NCBI GenBank assembly: GCA_027490485.1
Contig: JAIXYA010000053.1
Location: 1-8,045 of the forward strand
Source: Comamonadaceae bacterium
GTDB lineage: Bacteria; Pseudomonadota; Gammaproteobacteria; Burkholderiales; Burkholderiaceae_C
Length of the DNA: 8,045 nucleotides
Direction of reading: 5' to 3'
Below, one piece after another: positions 1-6,640 of this stretch. The notes beneath the pieces are model-generated. The model searched no databases. It saw only the letters and a list, made by a program, of their open reading frames with translations, and was not told the DNA's origin. Within the stretch, counting starts at the first letter, position 1; every line of letters starts with the position of its first letter. A program made the translations under genes and the position numbers.

Positions 1-623
1 CTCTGCAAGCCCAAGGAATTGGAAAAGAAGTCATTCCGCCGTATTTCAGCGTCAAAGAGGCGGTATTCCCCTTCGTTAAATTCCCTGGCGTTGATACGAT
101 TTTGGGCCCTGAGATGAAATCAACGGGGGAAGTCATGGGTGTTGGTAAAACCTTTGGCGAAGCTTTTGTAAAGAGCCAATTGGGGGCGGGAACAAAATTA
201 CCTCGACCCACTGACCTTGTTCGCAAGGTGTTTTTGACAGTCAAGAACAGCGATAAAGACAGAGCCGTTTTGATTGCTAAAGCGCTAATCGACTACGGTT
301 TTGAGTTGGTGGCTACCAAGGGTACAGCTGCCGCCATCAGCGCAGCGGGTCTCAAAGTGGTACAGGTAAATAAGGTCACTGAAGGTCGTCCGCATGTGGT
401 TGATATGCTGAAAAACAATGAGATTGCCTTGGTCATCAATACGGTAGAAGAACGTCGTAACGCGATCGCCGATTCACGTCAAATTCGCATTTCTTCACTT
501 CTTGCAAGGGTGACTACTTTCACAACGATTGCTGGTGCACAAGCGGCTGTAGAAGGAATGAAGTACCTTGACAATTTAGATGTCTACTCTCTTCAGGAAT
601 TGCACGCCCAATTGGTGGCGTGA
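1..623 (+). CDS. carB: Carbamoyl-phosphate synthase large chain, C-terminal part (5' end outside window)
   Basis: CarB makes carbamoyl phosphate from bicarbonate, ATP and the ammonia delivered by CarA, feeding arginine and pyrimidine synthesis in the cytoplasm. Only about the last 206 codons are present. The reading frame is open from base 3, and the start lies upstream of the window. The visible part is the end of the second synthetase unit (PYFSVKEAVFPFVKFPGVD, GPEMKSTGEVMG) followed by the MGS-like allosteric domain. That domain shows the ATKGTA loop and NKVTEGRPHVVD, which correspond to the UMP/IMP-binding region of E. coli CarB (Thr974, Thr977 and Lys993 there). The ending SRQIRISSLLARVTTFTTIAGAQA is typical of the family apart from minor changes. 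No frameshift is seen. It is followed after 18 nt by greA, so the two are probably co-transcribed. Family identity is very secure. Confidence 0.97.
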   Translation, partial: LQAQGIGKEVIPPYFSVKEAVFPFVKFPGVDTILGPEMKSTGEVMGVGKTFGEAFVKSQLGAGTKLPRPTDLVRKVFLTVKNSDKDRAVLIAKALIDYGFELVATKGTAAAISAAGLKVVQVNKVTEGRPHVVDMLKNNEIALVINTVEERRNAIADSRQIRISSLLARVTTFTTIAGAQAAVEGMKYLDNLDVYSLQELHAQLVA

Positions 624-641
624 TTTTTATTTGGATACGCC

Positions 642-1118
642 ATGGCAACGATACCTATCACTAAACGCGGTGCAGAAAAACTCAAGCAGGAGTTGCACAC
701 TCTCAAAACAGTTGATCGTCCTTGGGTGATCAATGCGATTGCCGAGGCCAGGGCCCAAGGGGACTTGAGTGAAAACGCTGAATATGATGCCGCCAAAGAC
801 AGGCAAGGTTTTATTGAAGGCCGGATTCAAGAGATTGAGAGCAAACTCTCAATAGCCCAAATCATCGATCCTTCTGCGGTTGATGCTGGTGGGCGCGTTG
901 TCTTTGGTGCAACTGTTGAACTTGAAGAAGAAACATCTGGCGATGTGGTCACTTACCAAATCGTGGGAGAGGACGAAGCCGACTTAAAGCTTGGCCTGAT
1001 CAATATCAGCAGTCCCATTGCAAGAGCGCTCATTGGTAAAGAGGAGGGCGATATTGCGAAAGTAGAAGCCCCAGGTGGTGTCAAGGGTTATGAAATCGTC
1101 AAAGTGTCCTACCTTTGA
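642..1118 (+). CDS. greA: Transcription elongation factor GreA
   Basis: GreA enters the secondary channel of RNA polymerase and stimulates cleavage of the 3' end of backtracked transcripts so that elongation can resume. The product is 158 residues, the usual family length. An N-terminal coiled coil (about residues 1-75) carries the tip motif GDLSENAEY, with Asp41 and Glu44 at the same numbers as the catalytic acidic residues of E. coli GreA. The C-terminal FKBP-like domain (about 80-158) has VVFGATVEL, the [16 protein letters not shown] stretch and the closing [10 protein letters not shown]. The ATG start is preceded by a modest GGA at 633-635 with a 6-nt spacer. The gene sits 18 nt after carB and ends 11 nt from the convergent yhbY-like gene. 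Nothing is abnormal in the protein. Confidence 0.98.
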   Translation: MATIPITKRGAEKLKQELHTLKTVDRPWVINAIAEARAQGDLSENAEYDAAKDRQGFIEGRIQEIESKLSIAQIIDPSAVDAGGRVVFGATVELEEETSGDVVTYQIVGEDEADLKLGLINISSPIARALIGKEEGDIAKVEAPGGVKGYEIVKVSYL

Positions 1119-1129
1119 TAGACGACAGG

Positions 1130-1603
1130 CTAACCCTGAGCACTTTTTTTGATGGACTTGATTTTGGGTTTTGCGCGTTTGATTTGCCCACCTGCGGTCA
1201 GTCTTTCATTGCCTAAAACCGTCACTCGTTTCATTTCGGGTCGTTGACCGCCCCGCTTGCTGTATTTCAGAACTTTGAACTCTCTCGGACCGGCTTGCCG
1301 TTCTTCGTTAACAGGTTTTTCTTTTTCAACCTGTGGCCGCCAAAGTACCAATAACTTTCCAATATGTTGAATGGGCGCAGCATGGAGTTGATCGGCCAGC
1401 GCTTGAAAAATGACTTCTCTCGTTTGCCTATCGTCGCCAAGCACTCTGATTTTGATGAGTCCATGCGCCGACAAGGCCAGGTCAGTTTCTTTAACGACAG
1501 CAGAGGTAAGGCCATCGTTGCCAATCATCACAACAGGGTCGAGGTGATGGGCTAAAGCGCGGTGCGTTTTTCTTTGAACAGGTGTGAGTTTTATTGAGGC
1601 CAT
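1130..1603 (-). CDS. yhbY: YhbY-family CRM-domain RNA-binding protein with basic C-terminal tail
   Basis: YhbY proteins bind pre-50S ribosomal particles through a CRM/KH-like fold and are thought to help large-subunit assembly. I chose the start giving MASIKLTPVQRKTHRALAHHL (157 residues), since this matches the family N terminus. A longer reading from base 1636 adds 11 unrelated residues ([11 protein letters not shown]) and has no ribosome binding site. The chosen ATG has only GAGAAG about 12 nt upstream, so its SD is weak. The CRM domain covers about residues 1-90, with the GxxG loop as GNDG at 28-31 followed by LT, and the closing GKLLVLWRP. Residues 91-157 form a Lys/Arg-rich tail absent from the roughly 97-residue E. 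coli protein. It is probably disordered and may contact RNA, which is an inference. The gene converges on greA and diverges from rlmE across 35 nt; linkage to rlmE fits a shared ribosome role. Confidence 0.93.
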   Translation of the reverse strand: MASIKLTPVQRKTHRALAHHLDPVVMIGNDGLTSAVVKETDLALSAHGLIKIRVLGDDRQTREVIFQALADQLHAAPIQHIGKLLVLWRPQVEKEKPVNEERQAGPREFKVLKYSKRGGQRPEMKRVTVLGNERLTAGGQIKRAKPKIKSIKKSAQG

Positions 1604-1638
1604 AGCGGGTATTATCTTCTCAGTACAAGGAAGCATGT
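1604..1638. promoter_or_regulatory. Divergent yhbY/rlmE intergenic region with overlapping -10-like boxes
   Basis: Only 35 nt separate the chosen yhbY start from the rlmE start. The segment at 1610-1616 reads TATTAT on the plus strand and GATAAT on the minus strand, each matching the sigma-70 -10 consensus TATAAT at 5 of 6 positions. No good -35 box is placed correctly on either strand, so any plus-strand promoter would have to reach into yhbY. A minus-strand start from GATAAT would fall at about base 1604, giving a nearly leaderless yhbY message. This is suggestive only. Confidence 0.3.
1627..1631 (+). promoter_or_regulatory. Shine-Dalgarno sequence deciding the TTG start of rlmE
   Basis: AAGGA (within AAGGAAG, 1627-1633) lies 7 nt before the TTG at 1639, an ideal spacing. 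It supports TTG as the rlmE start. An ATG at 1635-1637 is in another frame, only 3 nt from the box, and reads 12 codons to a stop at 1671-1673. Confidence 0.75.
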
Positions 1639-2292
1639 TTGAAAGTCAAAACGCAAAGCAAGAAAGTCAATAAATCATGGTTAAACGACCATGTGAATGA
1701 CCCCTATGTCAAGCTTGCGCAAAAAGAAGGCTATCGTGCCAGAGCCGCTTACAAGCTCAAAGAAATTAACGAAACCCTGAACCTGATTCGCCCTGGCATG
1801 GTTGTTGTCGACCTTGGCAGTGCTCCTGGGGCATGGAGTCAATACACGCGCCGTTGCATGGCGCCCCAGGGGGCGGCTGTAGGTGAGTTGGATGGAACCC
1901 TCATTGCGTTGGATATTCTGCCTATGGCGGCCATAGAGGGCGTACATTTTTTGCAAGGGGATTTTCGCGAGCCTGAAGTTACAACTCAACTCATCGATCT
2001 CCTGGCTGGGCGCAGTGTGAATACGGTTATTTCAGACATGGCCCCCAATTTATCCGGCATCGAGTCTGCTGATGCTGCGAGGATGGCACATTTGGTGGAG
2101 TTGGCGGTGGAGTTTGCCGTTTCCCACCTAAGCCCACAAGGTGCGCTTGTCGTTAAAGTTTTTCATGGAAGCGGCTATTCTCAGTTGGTTAAACTCTTCA
2201 AAGACACCTTCAAGGTTGTCAAACCCATCAAGCCAAAGGCAAGTAGAAGCAACTCTTCTGAGAACTTTATAGTTGGAATTGGTCTCAAGTGA
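1639..2292 (+). CDS. rlmE: 23S rRNA (uridine-2552-2'-O)-methyltransferase RlmE (FtsJ/RrmJ)
   Basis: RlmE uses S-adenosylmethionine to methylate the 2'-OH of U2552 in the A-loop of 23S rRNA, a late step in 50S assembly. The protein has 217 residues and starts at TTG with a well-spaced AAGGA. The N-terminal region has the family signature [20 protein letters not shown]. The Rossmann SAM-binding motif [12 protein letters not shown] lies at 57-68. The K-D-K-E catalytic tetrad is complete: Lys39, Asp133 (SDMAPN), Lys173 (VVKVF) and Glu208 (SSENF), matching Lys38, Asp124, Lys164 and Glu199 of E. coli. It lies upstream of ftsH, as in E. coli, where the pair is heat-induced. The 127-nt gap before ftsH and its own upstream site leave open whether the two are one transcript here. 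No abnormalities are seen. Confidence 0.97.
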   Translation: MKVKTQSKKVNKSWLNDHVNDPYVKLAQKEGYRARAAYKLKEINETLNLIRPGMVVVDLGSAPGAWSQYTRRCMAPQGAAVGELDGTLIALDILPMAAIEGVHFLQGDFREPEVTTQLIDLLAGRSVNTVISDMAPNLSGIESADAARMAHLVELAVEFAVSHLSPQGALVVKVFHGSGYSQLVKLFKDTFKVVKPIKPKASRSNSSENFIVGIGLK

Positions 2293-2346
2293 GCATTCAA
2301 GTCTAAAACCGTACCATTTATATGGCAGAAAACACACAAAAGTATC

Positions 2347-2360
2347 TTTCAAGCTTGAAA
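2347..2360. repeat. Perfect 14-bp palindrome upstream of ftsH
   Basis: TTTCAAGCTTGAAA reads the same on both strands, with the centre between 2353 and 2354. Each half-site is CTTGAAA or its complement. It lies 60 nt before the ftsH start, in the only sizeable intergenic gap of the window. It could be an operator for a dimeric regulator, or a -35 element that is symmetric by chance. The palindrome itself is directly visible; its function is inferred. Confidence 0.55.
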
Positions 2361-2385
2361 AGCCTAAAATGATCGCTAGCTATTT
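2354..2385 (+). promoter_or_regulatory. Candidate sigma-32-type promoter of ftsH
   Basis: CTTGAAA at 2354-2360 matches the E. coli sigma-32 -35 element at all seven positions. The best downstream partner, AGCTATTT at 2378-2385 after a 17-nt spacer, is only a partial match to CCCCATnT, so the -10 is weak and the spacer is long. E. coli ftsH is under heat-shock control, which makes such a site plausible. No convincing sigma-70 pair fits: TGTAAT at 2385-2390 lies too far from the TTGAAA part. Confidence 0.35.
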
Positions 2386-2409
2386 GTAATCTCTTATTTT
2401 GCTTTGACT

Positions 2410-2413
2410 GGAG
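2410..2413 (+). promoter_or_regulatory. Shine-Dalgarno sequence deciding the TTG start of ftsH
   Basis: GGAG sits 6 nt before the TTG at 2420. No in-frame ATG exists nearby, and the resulting N terminus [12 protein letters not shown] is the one expected for betaproteobacterial FtsH, so TTG is the start. Confidence 0.75.
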
Positions 2414-2419
2414 TCTGCA

Positions 2420-4333
2420 TTGAACAACCCCTGGTTTTCTAAAGTGGCCGTTTGGTTAGTGATTGCCTTGGTACTTTTTACAGTCTTCAAGCAATTCGAC
2501 ACCCGAGGTGCCGCTGGTAACGGTTATTTGGCCTATTCGGATTTCTTGGATGAGGTTCGAGCCAAGCGTATCAAGTCGGCAACCATCCAAGAGGGGCAGG
2601 GCGGCACAGAAATCATCGCGACAACCACCGATGATCGCAAGGTTCGCACCAATGCCACTTACCTTGATCGCGGCTTGGTCGGCGATCTGATCTCCAACAA
2701 TGTCAAGTTTGATGTCAAACCTCGCGAAGAAGGCTCCTTGCTCATGACCTTGCTGGTCAGCTGGGGCCCGATGCTGCTGCTCATTGGTGTCTGGGTTTAT
2801 TTCATGCGTCAAATGCAAGGCGGTGGTAAGGGCGGCGCTTTCAGCTTTGGAAAAAGCAAGGCGCGCATGCTCGATGAGAACAACAACACTGTCACTTTTG
2901 CTGATGTGGCCGGCTGCGACGAGGCCAAAGAAGAAGTCAAAGAGGTGGTCGACTTCTTGAAAGACCCGCAAAAATTCCAAAAACTGGGCGGTCGTATTCC
3001 CCGTGGCTTGTTGCTGGTCGGGCCTCCTGGAACCGGTAAAACCTTGTTGGCCAAGGGCATTGCCGGCGAGGCCAAAGTGCCTTTTTTCAGCATTTCAGGC
3101 TCTGATTTCGTGGAGATGTTTGTTGGCGTGGGTGCGGCCCGTGTGCGCGACATGTTCGAAAACGCCAAGAAAAACGCGCCTTGCATCATCTTCATCGATG
3201 AAATTGACGCGGTCGGTCGCCAACGCGGCGCTGGTTTGGGCGGTGGCAATGACGAGCGCGAGCAAACCCTGAACCAAATGCTGGTCGAGATGGACGGCTT
3301 TGAAACCAACTTGGGTGTGATCGTGGTGGCAGCCACCAACCGCCCTGACATCTTGGACGCCGCCTTGTTGCGCCCAGGCCGTTTTGACCGCCAGGTCTAT
3401 GTGACCTTGCCAGACATCCGGGGCCGTGAGCAAATTCTCAATGTGCACATGCGCAAGATCCCTGTTGGTCAAGATGTTTCTCCCAGCGTCATTGCACGTG
3501 GAACTCCAGGCATGAGTGGTGCTGATTTAGCTAATTTGACCAATGAGGCAGCATTGATGGCGGCCCGTCGAAATGCTCGTGTGGTCGAAATGCAAGATTT
3601 TGAAAAAGCCAAAGACAAAATCTTGATGGGCCCCGAGCGCAGAAGCATGGTTATGCCGGAAGAAGAGCGCCGTAATACGGCCTACCATGAGTCAGGACAC
3701 GCTTTGATTGGCAAGCTTTTGCCCAAGTGTGATCCAGTACACAAAGTTACTGTCATTCCCCGCGGAAGAGCCCTTGGTGTCACCATGAGCCTTCCCGAGG
3801 CAGACCGCTACAGCTATGACCGTACCTATATGTTGAGTCAAATCAGCATGTTGTTTGGTGGGCGTATTGCTGAAGAAGTTTTCATGAACCAAATGACCAC
3901 GGGCGCCTCAAACGACTTCGAGCGAGCAACCCAAATTGCCCGCGACATGGTCATGCGTTATGGCATGACCGAGGCATTAGGTCCCATGGTTTATGCTGAA
4001 AACGAAGGTGAAGTGTTTTTAGGTCGGTCAGTGACCAAAACGACCAATATGAGTGAGTCCACCATGCAAAAGGTGGACGCAGAAGTTCGCCGCATCATTG
4101 ATGAACAATACTCACTTGCGCGTCGTTTGATTGAAGATAACTCAGACAAGATGCACGCCATGGCCAAGGCTCTGCTCGAATGGGAAACCATTGACAGCGA
4201 TCAGCTGGACGACATCATGGCTGGCCGTCCTCCTCGTCCCCCCAAGGACTGGACTCCCCGTACGCCATCTTCTGGCGATGGAAGTGGTGGAACACCTGCC
4301 GTTCAACCCAACCCGTCACCTACAGCTGCCTAA
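2420..4333 (+). CDS. ftsH: ATP-dependent zinc metalloprotease FtsH
   Basis: FtsH is a hexameric inner-membrane protease that unfolds and degrades damaged membrane proteins and short-lived regulators (in E. coli, sigma-32 and LpxC). The protein has 637 residues, a normal length. There are two membrane segments, about 8-24 and 107-128, flanking a small periplasmic domain. The AAA+ domain has Walker A GPPGTGKT at 201-208, the pore motif FVG at 234-236, Walker B IIFIDEID at 256-263, and the second region of homology with arginine fingers Arg318 and Arg321 (LLRPGRFDR). The peptidase domain has the zinc motif HESGH at 423-427, and the Asp of SND (about 499) is the likely third zinc ligand. The tail from about 602 is rich in Pro, Gly and Ser. 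It starts at TTG with GGAG 6 nt upstream. Its stop TAA shares one base with a possible folP ATG, and a UUCG hairpin follows. All catalytic residues are intact. Confidence 0.99.
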   Translation: MNNPWFSKVAVWLVIALVLFTVFKQFDTRGAAGNGYLAYSDFLDEVRAKRIKSATIQEGQGGTEIIATTTDDRKVRTNATYLDRGLVGDLISNNVKFDVKPREEGSLLMTLLVSWGPMLLLIGVWVYFMRQMQGGGKGGAFSFGKSKARMLDENNNTVTFADVAGCDEAKEEVKEVVDFLKDPQKFQKLGGRIPRGLLLVGPPGTGKTLLAKGIAGEAKVPFFSISGSDFVEMFVGVGAARVRDMFENAKKNAPCIIFIDEIDAVGRQRGAGLGGGNDEREQTLNQMLVEMDGFETNLGVIVVAATNRPDILDAALLRPGRFDRQVYVTLPDIRGREQILNVHMRKIPVGQDVSPSVIARGTPGMSGADLANLTNEAALMAARRNARVVEMQDFEKAKDKILMGPERRSMVMPEEERRNTAYHESGHALIGKLLPKCDPVHKVTVIPRGRALGVTMSLPEADRYSYDRTYMLSQISMLFGGRIAEEVFMNQMTTGASNDFERATQIARDMVMRYGMTEALGPMVYAENEGEVFLGRSVTKTTNMSESTMQKVDAEVRRIIDEQYSLARRLIEDNSDKMHAMAKALLEWETIDSDQLDDIMAGRPPRPPKDWTPRTPSSGDGSGGTPAVQPNPSPTAA

Positions 4334-4356
4334 TGGCCGCGAGTGAATCCAAAATT

Positions 4357-4380
4357 AACATGGGGCTTCGGCCCCATGTT
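4357..4380 (+). terminator. Terminator-like hairpin with cUUCGg loop at ftsH/folP junction
   Basis: Arms AACATGGGGC (4357-4366) and GCCCCATGTT (4371-4380) are perfectly complementary over 10 bp around a TTCG loop closed by C-G, the very stable cUUCGg tetraloop. GGGGC-TTCG-GCCCC cores are common in betaproteobacterial intrinsic terminators. The 3' side here (GCTTTG) lacks a proper T-run, so termination after ftsH would be partial at best. An attenuator or an mRNA-processing or stability element are alternatives. On the minus strand the tail is more T-rich (AATTTT), but no minus-strand gene ends here. Confidence 0.5.
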
Positions 4381-4383
4381 GCT

Positions 4384-5220
4384 TTGTGGGAAACCACGCG
4401 ATTTGAATTGGATGTGTCGCATCCGCTTGTGATGGGCATTGTCAATGTCACCCCTGATTCATTTTCAGATGGAGGGCTTCATGCCAGTAGCGCTGATGCG
4501 ATTAGCCATGCTGAAACTTTGGTCGAGGAGGGTGCCGATATTTTGGATGTCGGCGGTGAGTCCACTCGACCAGGCGCTGCATCATTGAGCGCTGATGAAG
4601 AGTGGCAACGCATTGGGCCTGTTTTGAGGCAAGTGGTGAAATGGGATATTCCTGTATCAGTGGACACCTACCATCCGCAAACCATGCAAAAAGCTTTGGA
4701 TTTAGGTGTGGATATCGTGAATGATGTCTGGGCTTTTCGCCAAAAAGGCGCTTTGGAGGCTGTGGCGTCAAGTCGATGTGGACTTTGCATGATGCATATG
4801 CACGGTGAGCCTGCAACCATGCAGTTACGTCCGATGGTCGGCAATGTGATGGATGAGCTGAGCGTTTTTTTTCAAACACAACTTGCATTGATAGATGAAG
4901 CAGGGATTGATCAAAGCCGCGTTGTGCTCGACCCTGGTATTGGATTTGGTAAAACTGTTGAGCAGAATTTTGAAATTTTGCGCAAGCAGTCCCAGTTGCT
5001 GCATTTTGGACACCCCTTGATGGTGGGTTGGTCCAATAAATCGTCTCTGGGCGCGGTCAGTGGCCTCCCTGTAGACCAAAGATTGGTACCAAGCGTGGTG
5101 GCAGCAGTACTCGCGGTAGAGCGCGGAGCAAGAATTTTGCGAGTTCATGCGGTCGCTAAAACGGTTGCCGCTTTGTCTGTCTGGAAGGCAGAAGCTGGTA
5201 TTTGCGACAATATTGACTGA
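4384..5220 (+). CDS. folP: Dihydropteroate synthase FolP
   Basis: FolP condenses 6-hydroxymethyl-dihydropterin diphosphate with p-aminobenzoate to dihydropteroate in folate synthesis, and is the sulfonamide target. I prefer TTG at 4384 (278 residues, beginning MWETTRFELD). It matches the E. coli length and the usual start about 16 residues before MGIVNVTPDSF, and it leaves the UUCG hairpin outside the gene. The alternative ATG at 4333 overlaps the ftsH stop by one base (TAATG) and adds 17 residues. Neither start has a clear SD. From the TTG start, NVTPDSFSDGG lies at 21-31, GGESTRPGA at 57-65, SVDT at 92-95, Asn113-Asp114, MMHMHGEPATMQ at 136-147, DPGIGFGK at 183-190, Lys219, Arg253 and His255. 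Two conserved motifs differ: SRKS is SNKS (Asn218) and RVHDV is RVHAV (Ala256). glmM follows after 21 nt. The family is certain; the start is not. Confidence 0.96.
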   Translation: MWETTRFELDVSHPLVMGIVNVTPDSFSDGGLHASSADAISHAETLVEEGADILDVGGESTRPGAASLSADEEWQRIGPVLRQVVKWDIPVSVDTYHPQTMQKALDLGVDIVNDVWAFRQKGALEAVASSRCGLCMMHMHGEPATMQLRPMVGNVMDELSVFFQTQLALIDEAGIDQSRVVLDPGIGFGKTVEQNFEILRKQSQLLHFGHPLMVGWSNKSSLGAVSGLPVDQRLVPSVVAAVLAVERGARILRVHAVAKTVAALSVWKAEAGICDNID

Positions 5221-5241
5221 TTTCAAAAAAATTATTTCCTT

Positions 5242-6588
5242 ATGAAAAGACTCTACTTTGGTACTGATGGCATACGTGGAACAGTAGGTCAATTTCCCAT
5301 CACGCCAGACTTCATGCTTCGCTTGGCTCATGCTGTGGGTCAAGTTTTGAAGCGCAGCGATCCACGTCCTCAGGTGTTGATTGGAAAGGACACCAGGATA
5401 TCTGGCTATATGCTGGAGTCAGCTCTCGAGGCTGGGTTCAATTCAGCAGGCGTGGATGTCGTGTTACTGGGGCCCATTCCCACACCTGGCGTTGCTTATC
5501 TCACAAGAGCGCTCAGAGCCTCTTTGGGCGTAGTCATCAGCGCTTCACACAACCCTTTTGCTGACAACGGAGTGAAGTTTTTTTCTGCTGCAGGTGCTAA
5601 GTTGGATGACGCTTGGGAGTTGGCTGTAGAGGAAGCTTTAAATCAAGAACCTCAATGGGTGGAGTCTATAAATCTGGGGAAAGCCAAGAGGCTCGACGAT
5701 GCAGCAGGGCGCTACATTGAGTTTTGCAAAAGTACTTTTGATAACCAATTAACCCTGAAGGGCAAAAAAATTGTCGTCGATGCAGCCCATGGCGCAGCCT
5801 ATTTGGTAGCACCTAAAATTTTTGAAGAATTAGGTGCGGAGGTGATAACACTTGGCTGTATGCCCAATGGTGTCAATATCAATCACGACGTTGGTGCTAC
5901 CCACCCCGAAGCATTGGTGCAGGCCGTGATTTCCTATCGCGCAGACTTTGGCATTGCGCTGGATGGAGATGCTGACAGGTTGCAATGGGTAGACGACAAA
6001 GGCCATCTCTATAACGGCGACCAACTTTTGTATGTGTTGACACTGGATCGCATCACCCAAGGCGAAAAGGTGCCAGGTGTTGTCGGTACTTTGATGACAA
6101 ACAAAGCCATTGAAGAAGGTTTGCTAAAGTTAAATATCAATTTCTTACGTTCCAAGGTCGGTGACAGATATGTCCTTGAAGAATTGATTTCTCAAGGATG
6201 GGTATTGGGTGGAGAGGGCTCAGGCCATTTGCTGATGTTGGACAAGCATTCAACGGGAGATGGCTTGATCAGTGCCCTGCAAGTTTTGCAGGCCTGTTTG
6301 AGGATGAATTCAACCCTCGACCAATTGTTACAGGCCGTACCTTTATTCCCGCAGTGTTTGCTCAATATTTCTATTCCTTCTAACCTCGATTGGCGGACCC
6401 ATGCCGAGTTTCAGTCAAGGATAAAAAGTGTTGAAAAAGAGTTAGGTGCAAATGGCAGGGTACTGATTCGTGAAAGCGGAACTGAGCCTCTTTTGCGCAT
6501 CATGGTGGAAGCCAGAGAAGAAGAACTTTCAGTTAAATACGCTTCCTATTTGGCAGAACCCCTGTCACAATTTAGAAATATCGAATGA
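5242..6588 (+). CDS. glmM: Phosphoglucosamine mutase GlmM
   Basis: GlmM interconverts glucosamine-6-phosphate and glucosamine-1-phosphate, the step that leads to UDP-GlcNAc for peptidoglycan and lipopolysaccharide. The product has 448 residues, a normal length. It shows the N-terminal FGTDGIRG, the catalytic loop ISASHNP with the phosphorylated Ser102 (same number as in E. coli), the metal-binding DGDADR at 241-246, the sugar-binding GGEGSGH at 323-329 and the phosphate-binding [10 protein letters not shown] at 410-419. The four-domain alpha-D-phosphohexomutase layout is complete. The ATG lies 21 nt after folP. The 21-nt leader is A/T-rich (with a run of seven A) and has no recognisable SD, so translation may rely on coupling to folP or on an unstructured leader. 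The folP-glmM pairing is the same as in E. coli. Confidence 0.98.
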   Translation: MKRLYFGTDGIRGTVGQFPITPDFMLRLAHAVGQVLKRSDPRPQVLIGKDTRISGYMLESALEAGFNSAGVDVVLLGPIPTPGVAYLTRALRASLGVVISASHNPFADNGVKFFSAAGAKLDDAWELAVEEALNQEPQWVESINLGKAKRLDDAAGRYIEFCKSTFDNQLTLKGKKIVVDAAHGAAYLVAPKIFEELGAEVITLGCMPNGVNINHDVGATHPEALVQAVISYRADFGIALDGDADRLQWVDDKGHLYNGDQLLYVLTLDRITQGEKVPGVVGTLMTNKAIEEGLLKLNINFLRSKVGDRYVLEELISQGWVLGGEGSGHLLMLDKHSTGDGLISALQVLQACLRMNSTLDQLLQAVPLFPQCLLNISIPSNLDWRTHAEFQSRIKSVEKELGANGRVLIRESGTEPLLRIMVEAREEELSVKYASYLAEPLSQFRNIE

Positions 6589-6640
6589 ATCTAATATTCA
6601 AAATTTCTAAAGTCACAGCGAACCTTTTTACAAAGGCAAT

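Noticed and set aside
1126..1150. Possible intrinsic terminator after greA: CAGG/CCTG arms followed by a run of seven T
   Set aside because: The stem is only 4 bp with a 5-nt loop, five bases separate it from the T-run, and the T-run lies inside the yhbY coding end. Too weak to list.
1604..1636. Longer yhbY start at 1636 giving 168 residues
   Set aside because: The extra 11 residues do not resemble the family N terminus and the longer start has no SD. MASIKLTPVQRK at 1603 fits the family.
2314..2325. Partial inverted repeat CCATTTATATGG after rlmE
   Set aside because: Only 4 bp pair on each side with a 4-base loop and no T-run, so it is not a credible terminator or operator.
2809..3472. Long minus-strand open frames inside ftsH (about 125-180 codons)
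   Set aside because: They lie antisense to the intact, highly conserved AAA+ domain and encode no recognisable family; they look like shadows of the codon pattern of ftsH.
4825..5343. Minus-strand open frame of 172 codons across the folP/glmM junction
   Set aside because: It overlaps two well-supported plus-strand genes, shows no family motifs and has no promoter or SD that I can see.
6587..6599. GAAT/ATTC inverted repeat at the end of glmM
   Set aside because: A 4-bp A/T-rich stem without a T-tract would not terminate transcription.
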